NCBI GenBank assembly: GCA_003971905.1
Contig: RSEE01000034.1
Span: 248,001 to 312,000, forward strand
Reading direction: 5' to 3'
DNA: 64,000 nt
Source of the DNA: Moniliella sp. 'wahieum'
Taxonomy: Eukaryota > Basidiomycota > Moniliellomycetes > Moniliellales > Moniliellaceae
Shown here: positions 1 to 10,501 of the stretch, piece by piece
Layout of the letters: the number at the start of each line of letters is the position of its first letter
Position numbering within the stretch: position 1 is the stretch's first letter
Notes under the pieces: model-generated
What the model saw: only the letters and a program-made list of their open reading frames with translations
Told to the model about the DNA's origin: nothing
Database searches by the model: none
Position numbers and translations under genes: made by a program

Positions 1-214
1 AACTGCGATGACGAAGAGGCGCCTTAAGACTTTAGGCTGATTTGGCCTCATTGTGGATGATGATGCAAGAACGTGTAGAAAGGCATGTGGTCGATGGGTC
101 CGGGTAGGTCTGGACCACTTGCTACTTATGCGGACAGGTTCTGCATTGCTAAAAGCAGATAAGGGGGTCTGGGAATCAAATGCATCATGTATTAACAATA
201 CCATGCTCTCGGGG

Positions 215-1755
215 TCATGCACACAGCGATCTAGAACGGATACTTCTTGCGGTCGGCATCCTTATCATCACCAGCCCGTTCTTGAGCTGCTCCTCGTGTT
301 TGGCGTCGAGAAAAGGCAAGACGTGGTCGACGTACAAATCACCGCCCTTGTACCAGCGCACATCGTCCGGCCAGCAGCGCATCGAAGAAGCCAAGCGACC
401 AGGCACACCCACTCGTCGACCATAGTGAGAAAGGGGACGATGTACGTGCGCACGGTAAACACAATCGCCTCTGATTTGGGAAGCGACGGAGAGATTGCCG
501 TTCAGTACGCATGACCAGGTGCTCGTAAAAGCGCTGCTGCTCTGCTTCCGACGATTGAGCATGATGAGCTGCACTGATGGCCATCGGATCGTACCCCGGC
601 CGGAGCAATCGGGTTGGGATCGTGGCTCTCCTTGGTAGTTTGGTCATAGTACTCTTCCCGCCCGTTCATCAAGCTTCCCCAGTTGATTTCTGCCGGGTCG
701 GGCATCTCCTTTCCGCCATACGGAAGGGAGGCCAGGTCGTACGCGCTCGACTCGCCCTTGGGACAGAGTTGCAGAAAAAGTTGTTGCGGCTGATAATGTC
801 GTCGGGGTCATGCGGGCAAAGTACTTGTCCATAGGACCCTGCAGCTTGGCCTTGTACTGCGGTACACTGCCTTCATATGCAGCTCCTGCAGTGTCAGCCC
901 CAGTTTGTCGGACAGACGCCAAAAGCCGGCCGTGCACGCGCTCCCGCCAATCACTTGGAACTGATCTCCGCGGGTCGGGTCGCGATCAAAAGGAACGTGT
1001 CGTCCGGTTGAGGCTGCCGACCATCTCGAGTGATCCCTCAGGGTGGTAAGGTCGTACACCTCTTTCAATTCACCTGCCCGCTCCACCGTGTCGTTCCCTT
1101 ACCCGTCAAGATAGGCAGGCAAGACGTGCAGCCGAACCGCCACTTGCTCGCCCGACGAAGAGCTGTGCTCTAACCGAAAAAGTCAGGGTATTTGGTACTC
1201 AACCAATGGCCATGCCCAATCTCCAGAAACGGGCCTCGTGCCGGCCATCGTCACTGGCAAAATGGGTTGGCATTTTCCGGCATGGTCTGTTGCCGCCACC
1301 GACGCAAGGTGTGTGGTACCGAGGAAAGTGACGGTCCAGCCTAAGCCAATCCGACCAGCCGACCTTGACAAGGCCCATGTTGATAGGGTAAATGGGACCC
1401 CAGCGGAACGGACGGTACTTGAACGTTCGGGAATGTCGGATGCACCCCGGGCTCTACCTCGCCTTCCCATGCGAACTTTTGCTGGACTGGCCATAGGAAC
1501 AATGACATAGATACGTTAGCGTTTGGGTTTTTGGTTCCAGCCAAAATACAGATCCGGAAGACGGGAGCGTACCTTAGGATCCGAGGCAAGAGCTGCGACG
1601 GGCTTCTTGACTTGCTGTTGGCGTTGGGCAAGCTGTTGCGCAATCAGCAGGGCGATGGCAGCGACGAGAGCAACCAAGACGGCATGCTTGCCATGCGCCT
1701 CGAACAGGGGCACGAGACTGCTGGCGCTGGTGGTGCTGTTGGCGATGACACTCAT
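215..1755 (-). CDS. DUF3445 / heme-dependent oxidative N-demethylase-like protein, frame-broken
   Basis: The protein starts at 1755 with a short tail and one hydrophobic segment (about residues 25-45, rich in A/L/V/I), suggesting membrane anchoring. It then follows the DUF3445 (HDODM) family order: a YRPFRWGPIYPINMGL segment near 1400, a GFWRL-DKLG segment near 920-940, a QYKAKLQGPMDKYFARM segment near 800-860, TERQSLRRFP near 480-500, VFTVRTYIVPF near 450, and a C-terminal PGRLASSMRCWPDDVRWYKG stretch near 350-400. Characterised bacterial relatives demethylate methylamines using heme. In fungi the substrate is generally unknown, so function is inferred from family only. The reading frame changes at least five times without intron-like sequence. 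This means either a recent pseudogene or uncorrected indels; because conserved motifs survive in all three frames I favour indels. It diverges from the cupin gene at 2604. Confidence 0.72.
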
Positions 1756-1768
1756 GTGGGTGAATGGA

Positions 1769-1783
1769 GGGGGGGGGGGGGGG
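1769..1783. repeat. poly-G run in the 5' leader
   Basis: Fifteen consecutive G bases lie just upstream (in gene sense) of the start at 1755. On the transcript this is a poly-C tract. The length is likely to be unreliable in the assembly. Confidence 0.85.
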
Positions 1784-1786
1784 TCA

Positions 1787-2603
1787 CACTGGGAGCCCTT
1801 GTATAAGGTGCCGCAAATTTACCAATCGTCGGGTGGCTGGCGAAGGGAGAGGCTGGGACAAAGGATGGGTGTGGAGTCTGACCGACCTAAGGGGCAGGTA
1901 CTAGGCTGGTATACGAGCTGCTTGGCTGTCGCCGTCAAAGGGCCCAAGCGGTTAGACGGGCAAGGAAGCCGGCGCCCCCAGTGCTCTTGCCTTTCTCTAT
2001 TACGCGTTACGCACATCGGATGGCGGTGATTAGCGCGCTCTTTATTGAACCCAACCGCTCAGCCTCAGCGGCTGAGCCATGGCCAATCACGCATCTGGCA
2101 TCACACATCCCCCTTCCACCACCACCCATGCACAAAATTCAGTGCCGGCATCCGCACAGCGCCTGTGTCAGCGCGCTTGTTGATTAGATTGCGGGAGGGA
2201 GATTAGATTAGGCCTTGGAGCACGCCTGGCTGCTGGACGTAGCCGTGCTGGCACCAGCCGGCGGCCTCTCTGGCCTCTTCTCCAGCACGGGCTTTACCCC
2301 CAGCGCCTCCCATCTTTCTCGCCTAGCACCCGATCCGTGTCCCCGACCCCCTCTTTCAGTCGGCCCGAGGCAGATGCGGCGAGCCAAGGGTGGGTGCGCA
2401 GTACACAGGTCCGCGCTCTGATCTGTGTCGCTACTATACTCGGCCACCGAGTCGCTGTGACCAAAGATACACGCCCAAACCAAGGGGAGACACCGATTGG
2501 CATAAATACCCCTCCCCTCGCCTCGTCCCTTCTCTTTCCCCACCCACCCCTCCCAGTCCCTCCTCTTCGGCCCTTGTTCCACCGCCCTTTTATCTCTGCC
2601 GCC
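1787..2603. promoter_or_regulatory. divergent intergenic/promoter region
   Basis: About 0.8 kb separates the two divergent genes. On the + side a TATA-like CATAAATACC lies at 2501-2510, about 100 bp before the cupin ATG, followed by a CT-rich leader (2510-2590) typical of fungal 5' UTRs. I see no supported gene inside. Confidence 0.5.
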
Positions 2604-3023
2604 ATGTCCCTCCTCAAGGTCAACCCCCAGCCCGAGCCCAAGTACGGTGACTTGGCACCGGCGCCTTTCTTGGCGACATTGCCTCGTCCAACCTCAACGA
2701 CCTAACCTCGGGTTTCTAATCCAGAAGAAGGACCCCAAGGGCTGACCTACACTTACACGTACAAGGAACAGAGTGCGTCCTCCCCCTCCCCCACCCACTA
2801 TCCCCCTACCGCGTGCAAAGGAGGTGTACTAACTCAGCCGTGGTTGTGCAATGCTTTAGAGATCGTGCTGTCGGGTACGCTGGAGGTGAAGAACCTTGAG
2901 ACTGGCGAGGAGTTCACCGCAAAGCAGGGTGACGTGTTGGTGATTGAGAATGGGGCTCAGCTCTGGTTCAACTCGCCGGATGAGGCCAAGGTGTTCTATG
3001 TTGCGATGCGCGGCAAGATGTAA
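2604..3023 (+). CDS. small EutQ-type cupin-domain protein
   Basis: A small cupin protein of roughly 110 residues. The N-terminus (MSLLKVNPQPEPKYGD) and the later GLTYTYTYKEQ strand precede an intron at 2773-2859 (87 bp, branch TACTAAC at 2827-2833, acceptor TTTAG). Exon 2 reads KIVLSGTLEVKNLETGEE and then GDVLVIENG, the second cupin motif of the EutQ/ethanolamine-utilisation-like fungal cupins, ending at TAA 3021-3023. Exon 1 must be read with one or two single-base shifts near 2665-2740: LGDIASSNLNDLTSGF is in a different frame from the start. Cupins of this type are small single-domain proteins of uncertain substrate in fungi; metal-ligand histidines of classic cupins are not evident. The ATG at 2604 is chosen from the Kozak-like GCCATGTCC and family N-terminus. 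Confidence 0.75.
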
Positions 3024-3736
3024 GCGCCATTGTAGCATGTCGGACATTAGTACATCTATCATTCACAAATAACAAACCCATCCTGGTTCTCGGTAACTTT
3101 TCCCATCATCTTCCCCGTGTGTGTTGGTGCATCTTATAGTTCTTCTTTCTTGCCTTCGTCGAGATTCTGGTATGAACTGGCGGATGCACACATCATAAAG
3201 GCTAGTGGATCCGGATCTCATTTCTGGGCTTGCACTCCTTGCCAGTGAGCTCCACATAAAAGCGCTATGATGCATGATAAGCATGTTGGCGAGTACTGCA
3301 TCCACTCTCCGCCTGCTTTTGTAACGCCCCTCGCCGATTCTCTTCTCCATCGAGATGCATCTCAGCAGCATGCTACACTTCTAGTCCTCCCTCTTCCCCT
3401 TTTCTTCCTCCTAAAACGGGGGACGGTAGCAGTGAAAGAGTCGAATTATCGATTACCGTCCAACTGGTGTGGCTTCCACTTCACAGTATGCATATGTGAG
3501 TACAGCAGTCTAGGTATACATCATCGGACTATATCAATCCTTATTGTTCTTGGTGTATTAGAAAGAGATGTTGGCACAGGAGACCCAGAACACTACATAG
3601 ACAGGACCGCGAGAGAAAAGAGAGAAGCAGGAACATGAACTAGACAAAAGCACAATAGAGGGGGGCACATGCATACGAAATATGGAAGGGTACACCGTCG
3701 CACACCGGGCATATGTCAGTGCCGAGAGCCAACGAA
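3024..3736. other. intergenic, no gene seen
   Basis: This is the tail-to-tail spacer between the cupin gene and the gene on the minus strand. It contains only short, unsupported open frames and AT-richer sequence compatible with two 3' UTRs. Confidence 0.5.
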
Positions 3737-6052
3737 TCAACCCTGGTTGACCGACTTGACACGCAATGTTGGCTTGCTCTTCGCCCCATTCGTGTTCTTC
3801 AGTTCGACGCGCGCGCGCTTCGCCGGAGGAGGAAGGGAGATGGGATCTACTGGCACGACCGTCTCGGTGCAAGCAACAGGGGGGCGAATGCCCTGGGGGA
3901 ACAGGGGTTTCCACCCGGCCTTTTTCGTTTGGGATTTTTTCATGCTGAACACGCCCCAGGGAGATTGCATCTCTTCGGCACCGGCACTGGCTCGTGTCTG
4001 TACCGTCGTTGATCCTTGGTCTGGCCTTTTGCCTTAAATGCCTCAACAGTCGTGCGTACCAACGCATCTGACCGCGCTTGCGCTTGCGCACGTAACGTTC
4101 CACTGCGTTTCTTTCCCTGGGCCAGGCTGGGAAAAGGACCGGTAAGCTGCTCTTGCTGCTGCTGCTTCTGTAGTTCATTCTGCTGCTGCGGTGCCATGTG
4201 CTTGGCCATCGCGACCTGGGCCTCACCTCTGTCCCCTGTCCCACCCCCCACCGAATCATCTGAAAGTGAAGACCACTTTGTCCCAGGTGACACCACCTCC
4301 ACCAAGGTCCTTGACGGCGAGGCTTCTTCTTCAGCGGCATTGGTCCCCCACTGTGCTTCAGCGGCAGTTGCTCCCCACTGTGAAGGATGAAGGTGTATGC
4401 GGGGGACCATGCCTTGCTCCATTGGCATTGGGATCATCGGGATGGGCGGGGATGCAATTGAACCCAAGACGGTACTTTGGTCCAACGACGTGCCAACAAG
4501 CGACTGGTCTGGCCAGGCGGACGAAGCAGAACCGGACAAACTGCTTGCCCCAATGTGCCCTTGCTGGTGCACCGACTCGCGCCGCCACTCTGCCTTGGCA
4601 TCGTGCAGGGCGAGATCCGGTTCGTCCCACGTAAGTCCCAGCCCGCAGGCCCGAGGGGCGGGGGAACGCACTGATATGCCCCGCCTCGGCGCGCGGGATC
4701 CAGGTGCCCGAGTATGTATGAGCTCGACGGTTGGGACGTGGGATCCGGAGCGGGGAACAGGGGAGTAGCGCCATCCCACGAGGCTGATGGACGAGGCAAA
4801 TGCGAATGGAAATGCAAGGGCAAATGCGAATGCGCCCGTTCCTCTTCGGGGTACATATTTAGCACGGTAGGAAACCTACCGTTCTCCGAGCTGCCCAGTT
4901 TGGGCGCGGGCGGTACCGTGTAGCGTCGGAAGGAGGTGCCAGCGCGGGGGAACATGCTGAATGGCGAGGTCGGTAGGCGTCCCAAACGAGGCCCGGTCCG
5001 GCCATGTCAGCATGCGAGACAGTGGCATATTCTGCACATTGGGATTGACTGTCTGGCTCCTGAGACAGTGGGGCGGGGTCGGTACACAGCCTGGTGCCCT
5101 GGTCGGCGAATGCGCGGGGGGCATAGGGTGATAATGTGGGGTAGGAAGAGCGTATGGTCGAGTGGGACTGGAGCACCTGACCCAGGCGGGGAAGAAGACG
5201 GTGGGGCGCATCGCCTCGGGCCCGTGGCGAGTGCGAGTGTGAGTCGGGTAGTTTGCTGCATGTCACACCGGGGGAAGAGAGCGAAGAAGGGAGCGTCGCT
5301 CGTGAGATCTCACAAGTGGAGAGAGTACCTGGTCTCGACGATCGAGATTCGGGGCTGCAAGAACCGCCCGACTCCAACTCCACCGGCAACCCCGATTCCG
5401 AGGACTTGGCTGCGGCCCGACCCAGCTCTTCGTCAGGAAGGAGGTGGAGAGCGGTATTGTGGGGTGCTGTTGGGGAGGCGTGAGGGCCGCTCGACCGCCG
5501 CTGGGCACTGGGCGATCGCACTGGGGAGGGACCAAAGCCCCCCCTGGACGAGGCGGAAATGTGCATGTCGGGCGTAAAGGACGGGGAGGGGATGAGACCC
5601 GCCATGGCCATGATGCCCGTAGAAGGTGTGTTGAGACAGCGGGGGGGTCGGAGCGCCGATGGGCCCATGGTGTCAATCCAGTCCCCGATAGCAAAGGAGG
5701 GAAGTGCGCGCTGGTTGGGTTGGAGGAAAGAGAGGCATGCGAAGTGTGAGGGAGGAATGGCGAGGGAGATGTTGCTCGGAAAGGGCTGTAGGCCGGCGAG
5801 GAGTGTGGTTGAAGGCACAGGACGCGTGGGAGTGGGTATCGATCGGATCCGAGGCGGGTGGGTGGGTGGGGATGTGTTTTGGAGGGCATTATGCGGGTGC
5901 AAAAAAGAGTGTGTGTGGCGTGGATGCTGGGTATGGGTGCGAGAGAGCGGGCGGGAAAAAAGTGTGGCGGGGGGAGGGGAGGAGGAGGAGGAGAGGGATG
6001 GCGAGGGCCGAGAGAGGAAAGAAGGAGGGGGGTGGCAGTGCAGAAGAGGCAA
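3737..6052 (-). CDS. unrecognised low-complexity, probably nuclear protein
   Basis: A long Pro/Ser-rich protein that I do not recognise. Coding character is supported by sustained sequence across switched frames. It has a Ser/Pro-rich N-terminal third (5640-5250), a segment with SPFSMFPRAGTSFRRYTVPP near 4930, a Gln-rich stretch (QQQNELQKQQQQEQ) near 4150-4190, a basic stretch following GKKRSGTLRAQAQARSD near 4050-4110, and a C-terminus ending PPPAKRARVELKN... with TAA-side stop at 3737. The KRAR and KKSQTKKAGWK clusters look like nuclear-localisation signals, so a regulatory role is plausible but not shown. The start is uncertain: a Met at 6052 lies only about 30 bp after a TATA-like TTATAA (6079-6084), and internal Mets near 5660 and 5610 are alternatives. 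At least four frame changes occur. Confidence 0.45.
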
Positions 6053-6078
6053 GGGCTGGAGGGCGATGGAGGAGAGGG

Positions 6079-6084
6079 TTATAA
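6079..6084 (-). promoter_or_regulatory. TATA-like element
   Basis: TTATAA lies just upstream of the minus-strand gene ending at 3737. It is flanked by the GTACTCAG-type motifs at 6179-6188 and 6213-6220. Confidence 0.4.
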
Positions 6085-8246
6085 GGGGGGCGTATTAATC
6101 CCTCACCTGCCTCCTCAGGCAGAGAGAAGACAGCGCCAAGGAGCAGAGGCCGCCCTCGGTACGCGGCGCTTGAGAGATGTACTCAGCATAGGTGCGTATG
6201 CGCACAGCCCGCGTACTCAGTCCACCCCGAGTACACATTCTCGCCCCCCTGCATGCACGCTGCCCAACACCGACGCGTGCAGTTATACCAACCCCCGCCC
6301 GCCTCCCCGCCTCTCACTGGCCCTGAGCCGAGGTGCAGCCCCACTGCCCGCCTGCCGCCTCACGCCTGCACCCTCCCGATCGGCACAACACCACCGCCAT
6401 GGCGGCACTGCTGCCCACTTGGCGTTCTGACGTGCACAAGGGGCACAAGGCACCACGCCAGTCCCATCCCATCCGCGCCGAGGCGGAAGCTCGGCAGGTG
6501 CAGTGCTTGCGGGGCGGGCAGTGGCTGGCAGTGGCGCGCATGTTGAGACCCCCTGCTGCACTGGAGCGAGTGGGTTGGCGTGTGCCTTGCGTGCCGCACA
6601 TGCATCATGCATCATGCTCCGGCACGCCTATGCGCTCCTAGGCCATGTCACATGTCACGTGGCTCTGACAGCCACACACTGGGCCGACCGAGGTTCAGCA
6701 GCACATTCCTACAGTCGACAGGCGCAATCCAGTGACGCCCATAGTTGACTCGCCTGGAATTGCGGTGCATCTGGATCGGGATAGGATAGCGACCTACATG
6801 CCTGCCACGCCGGAACGTTGCCGGTCCCCTCCTCGTCCACTCTCCCATGCCTGCCCACAGCGTCAGAGACGTGCTGAACTGATCAGGACGATCCTCCTCT
6901 GGCAGCTGTGAATTCAGAGCGGCCCGCTCGTTCATAGCAAAAAGTCGGCTCTCTGTTACATCGCCATGTCGCATTACCGTCATGTCCCCTTCCCCATATC
7001 CACTTCCTATAAAGTTCGGCGCGTTCGTCGTTCACCTTTTTGTTCCTCTCATACTACCTTGTGGCTGAAGACCTGTGGAAGTAAAAGTGGTTACCTGTTG
7101 AGCTGGGTGGCTCGTGCTTTGGCCACTATATCCTTTCAGTTCCTCCTCAGGCTTAGGAGTTCCCCTGTTTTCCCTCTCCTGTTTTCTCCTTGCCCTGCAG
7201 CTTACCCCTGATGGCGACTCGCTGCTTGATATTCCTCTGTAGGCATTGCTGTGGTTGCCACACCCACCCAAACCACCAGTGCGATTCCATCACCCTCGAA
7301 GACCACCAGGACTCCAGGTCTCATCATTACACTCTCCTCCAATACCCTGTGACCATTACCGCCGTGCAGTGAGCCCACCACATTCGATCGAGCATGCCCC
7401 TTAGTCCACGCAGCCATGCTCCTCCCGACTCTAGCCCCGCGGGGAACATATACGATCCCGATGAAGCGCGCCCGGCGTACGTCCACGTTCCGCCGGTCCC
7501 GCCCACCTTCTCACAAGATCTCCTTCGTCACCATCCAATAATGCATCCGTTCGCTCGACCGTGTGTCAGTTTTGTTGGCCTGTGCGCGGCCCATCTTATC
7601 CCGAGCGGCAGGCGAGATGCGTCCCGCCACATATGCATGAGTGCCTCGGGTGGAACAAGGCCACCTACCCACCACGCACTTAGGAGGTGATTCGAGTCAG
7701 AAGCAGATGGTGAAACTGGGCCTGGTGATCCGCGTCGACGGCCTGAAATGCCTAAACCGATGTGGAAGGCAGAGAGGCGTGTAGCCCGTCGCTGCACTCA
7801 CTCAGTTACTCGGGACTCACGTTAATTGGGGCAGGCGTTGACCCATCTCGATCATGCAGAGGCCAGTGCGGCACCACTCAGCCTACGTTTTGAAATCGAA
7901 TGGGGTACATGCGCACGGGGCACAAAGGTGTACGTCAGCCGGATGGGGCTGGCGAACGAGGAGCGACGCCTATAGTCTGAGCGCTGATCGCTGATCACCG
8001 ATGGGGTCACTGAAACATTCAAATGGACTGGTTGGGTGTCGTGCGCTTCAAGTTGCGGCGCTGAAGCGGTCAAGCTCCGAGGCTCAGGCTAAGCCAAGGC
8101 CACGCGTTCCGTTCGGTGGGGTCTCCTCGGCCTGCACGGCGAAACGCCGTTTCCTCCCCCGGGATAGCCACCGCCATCACCACACCACCACCACCCCGCC
8201 CCCTTGCGTCGGTCTTCCTCCCCAGGTGTAGCCGCCCTCTGGAACC
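6085..8246. other. gene-poor spacer with promoter motifs and one copia-derived repeat
   Basis: About 2.1 kb without a supported gene. It holds the copia-related fragment at about 7085-7335 (separate entry), GTACTCAG-like motifs around 6179-6234, and a CT-rich leader and CAC-triplet stretch just before the UBX gene. Short open frames here show no family features. Confidence 0.5.
7085..7335 (+). repeat. degenerate copia-derived fragment
   Basis: Its reverse complement matches the segments at about 12560-12766 and 16625-16850 over more than 200 bp, with scattered substitutions and small indels. Shared landmarks are ATGAGACCTGGAG, CGAGGGTGATG, GAGTCGCCA and CCTGAGGAGGAACTGAA. The 16.6-kb copy lies inside a copia pol remnant, so this is probably a detached piece of the same family. 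Confidence 0.7.
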
Positions 8247-9320
8247 ATGAGCAGCTCAGACCGCAAGCAACTTGAAGAAATGGGCTTCGAGCCCGAACGT
8301 GTGGCGTGGGCGTTGCGTGTAACGGGCAACGCAGGGTTGCAGCCCGGCATGGACCACCTGGTCGAACATGCCGAAGAGCCCGTACCCGCCGAGGCGGAGC
8401 AAGCCGCTGAAGGTGAAGTGGCAGCGAGCGAAACTGCCACGTACGTTTTCCCTCCCCTCGCCACCTTCGCCTCATTCCCTGGTGTTGCATTCATCCGAGT
8501 GCCTGCCTGCGTTGGCGTTGGACAAAGTCCGTACTAACTGCCTCTTTCTTTTTTGGGGGGGTACTGTAGTCCATTCTGTGCACCGAATGTGGTAAGCGTT
8601 TCCGCAACCAAGCGTATGCTCAGTTCCATGCTGAAAGTCGGGCCACACTGCGTTTTGAGAGCACCGAGGAAATTGCCCCGCTGACCGAGAGGAGAAGAAG
8701 GCCAAGCTGAGAGATGCGAAAGAACTTGGCGGAGAAACGGGCCAAGCAGTCGGTGCTGGACCAAGAGGAAGCGAAGCGCAACGAGTATGATTCGTCGCAA
8801 GGCGGGCAAAGATGTTGGTCTGGCCCGGGAAGAGTTGCAGGCCAAGCAACGTGCCAAGGAGGCGCTCCAGAAGGAACAGGAGCGCCCGCCGACCTTGAGG
8901 CCAAGAAACGTGTGCGCGAGCAAATTGCTGCTGACAAGCGCGAACGCGCTGAGAAGGCGCGGATCGAGAAAGCTCGTAGGAAGGTCGTTTGGACGAGGCA
9001 GCCACTTGGCTTCGTCGGCAGTGGTGGCTCCTGCCGCCACGCGCGCGGCCCCGGCTGTGGTCCAAGAAGGCTAATGCCAATGAGGCTCGGTTTGCGCGTG
9101 CGTTTGGGTAATGTCAGACTGGCAAGGTACGTTGCCTGCTGAGGCCTCTTTGGCCGAGGTCGAACGGGCCATCTTGACGCAGGGCAAGTCGCAGGGCCCG
9201 CGTCTATCGCTTTCTACCACGTTCCCGCGCAAGGTGTTTACCGATGCAGAGAAGGAACAGTCGCTGCGCGAGTTGGGGCTCGTGCCCAATGCGGCGCTCG
9301 AGGGTCATGATATCTACTGA
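8247..9320 (+). CDS. UBXN1/SAKS1-like UBA-UBX protein
   Basis: A Cdc48/p97 adaptor candidate of the UBXN1 (SAKS1) type. Domain order is: an N-terminal UBA (MSSSDRKQLEEMGFEPERV..., residues 1-45); after an intron at 8441-8569 (GTACGT donor, TACTAAC branch at 8532-8538, CTGTAG acceptor) a C2H2-like CTECGKRFRNQAYAQFHAE segment; a charged coiled coil ending with VREQIAADKRERAEKA; and a C-terminal UBX fold with LSTTFPRKVFTDAEKEQSL and LGLVPNAALEG (stop 9318-9320). The family's usual TFPR-like loop, which contacts p97, is present (TTFPRKVF). The UBA binds ubiquitin in known members, linking substrates to p97. Splice phase and several internal positions (around 8690, 8780, 8890, 9080) need single-base corrections. 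Spacing to neighbours gives no operon-like context. Confidence 0.82.
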
Positions 9321-9726
9321 GCGTCCCGGATTGGGTCCGAGGAGGGTTTGATGTATGATGATGAATGTACTTTGAATTGAGCCCGGCAACGAGTAGCGGG
9401 GAGAACGTTGGGGGGGACTTTAGACGTCATGCGAGTTTAAGGTGAGCTAGACGTCGTGATGTGTTACTAGGCCAGGGAGGGCGGCGAGAAGATCGGGAGA
9501 ACGGCGAGAGTAGTAGTATCCACCTGATCCAGGCAAAGAGGAGAAAGAAGGAACTACTATCGTCAGCCTATGTCCCCTGGAATGGCAAGCCAATCAAAAA
9601 GAGATTAAACATGGCTGGCTGATCGCGCTGATCAGCGATAATACCGATGGCAAAGTGATGACTAGTACTATACAACTCCTGCATTCATTCATGTCCCTCT
9701 CCCCTCCCCCTCCATCTCTTGGCGAA
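9321..9726. other. intergenic, 3' UTR side
   Basis: No gene is seen. The end (about 9660-9726) is already a diverged copy of the CT-rich half of the minisatellite unit that follows. Confidence 0.5.
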
Positions 9727-10316
9727 GTGATGATTATAAGGACTTCCGAGGTTGCCAGTGCGTCGGCTATACAGCTCTCCATTGTCCCACCCCCTTTCTC
9801 CCCCCTCCATCTCTCGGCAGTGTGATGATTATAAGGACTTCCGAGGTTGCCAGTGCGTCGGCTATACAGCTCCATTGTCCCACCCCTTTCTCCCCCTCCA
9901 TCTCTCGGCAGTGTGATGAGATAAGATCCGAGGTTGCCAGTGCGTCGGCTATACAGCTCCTGCATTCATTCATGTCCCTCCCCCACTCCCCCCCTCCATC
10001 TCTTGGCAAAGTGATGATTATAAGGACTTCCGAGGTTGCCAGTGCGTCGGCTATACAGCTCCTGCATTCATTCATGTCCCTCCCCCACTCCCCCCCTCCA
10101 TCTCTTGGCAAAGTGATGATTATAAGGACTTCCGAGGTTGCCAGTGCGTCGGCTATACAGCTCCTGCATTCATTCATGTCCCTCCCCCACTCCCCCCCTC
10201 CATCTCTTGGCAAAGTGATGATTATAAGGACTTCCGAGGTTGCCACTGCGTCCTGTAGTATATAGCTCGTCTTGCATTGTCCTTCCCCCCTCCCCCCCCC
10301 TCCATCTCTCCACATC
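9727..10316 (+). repeat. ~102-bp minisatellite (about six units)
   Basis: Units begin at GTGATGATTATAAGG: positions 9727, 9822, 9913, 10011, 10113 and 10215, giving periods of 95, 91, 98, 102 and 102 bp. The two 102-bp units (10011-10214) are essentially identical; outer units are diverged. Each unit combines an AT/G-rich half (TTCCGAGGTTGCCAGTGCGT) with a pyrimidine tract (CCCCCACTCCCCCCCTCC). Because 102 is a multiple of three, long frames stay open on both strands, so open frames here are not evidence of coding. It ends about 190 bp before the TAF12 start. Confidence 0.92.
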
Positions 10317-10501
10317 CACCCGAGCACGTTGTCCGAGCAAGATGGACACCCCCACACACCGGCTGCCCCCCTCCTCCCCGGCCAGAGCGAGCAGGTGACC
10401 GGATGCTCGCCACATTTCGGGGCATACATACCCCTCGCCACTGACCAGTTCATTGCCGAGTGCAGAGCGGGCGGATCGCAGCGACAGAGGTGGCGGACAA
10501 G

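Noticed and set aside
9727..10316. CRISPR-like array
   Set aside because: Regular spacing comes from whole-unit tandem duplication with no unique spacers, in a eukaryotic context.
9767..10453. Repetitive 228-codon (-) and 147-codon (+) frames
   Set aside because: Produced by the 102-bp (3n) minisatellite, which stays open on both strands; they are not evidence of a repeat protein.
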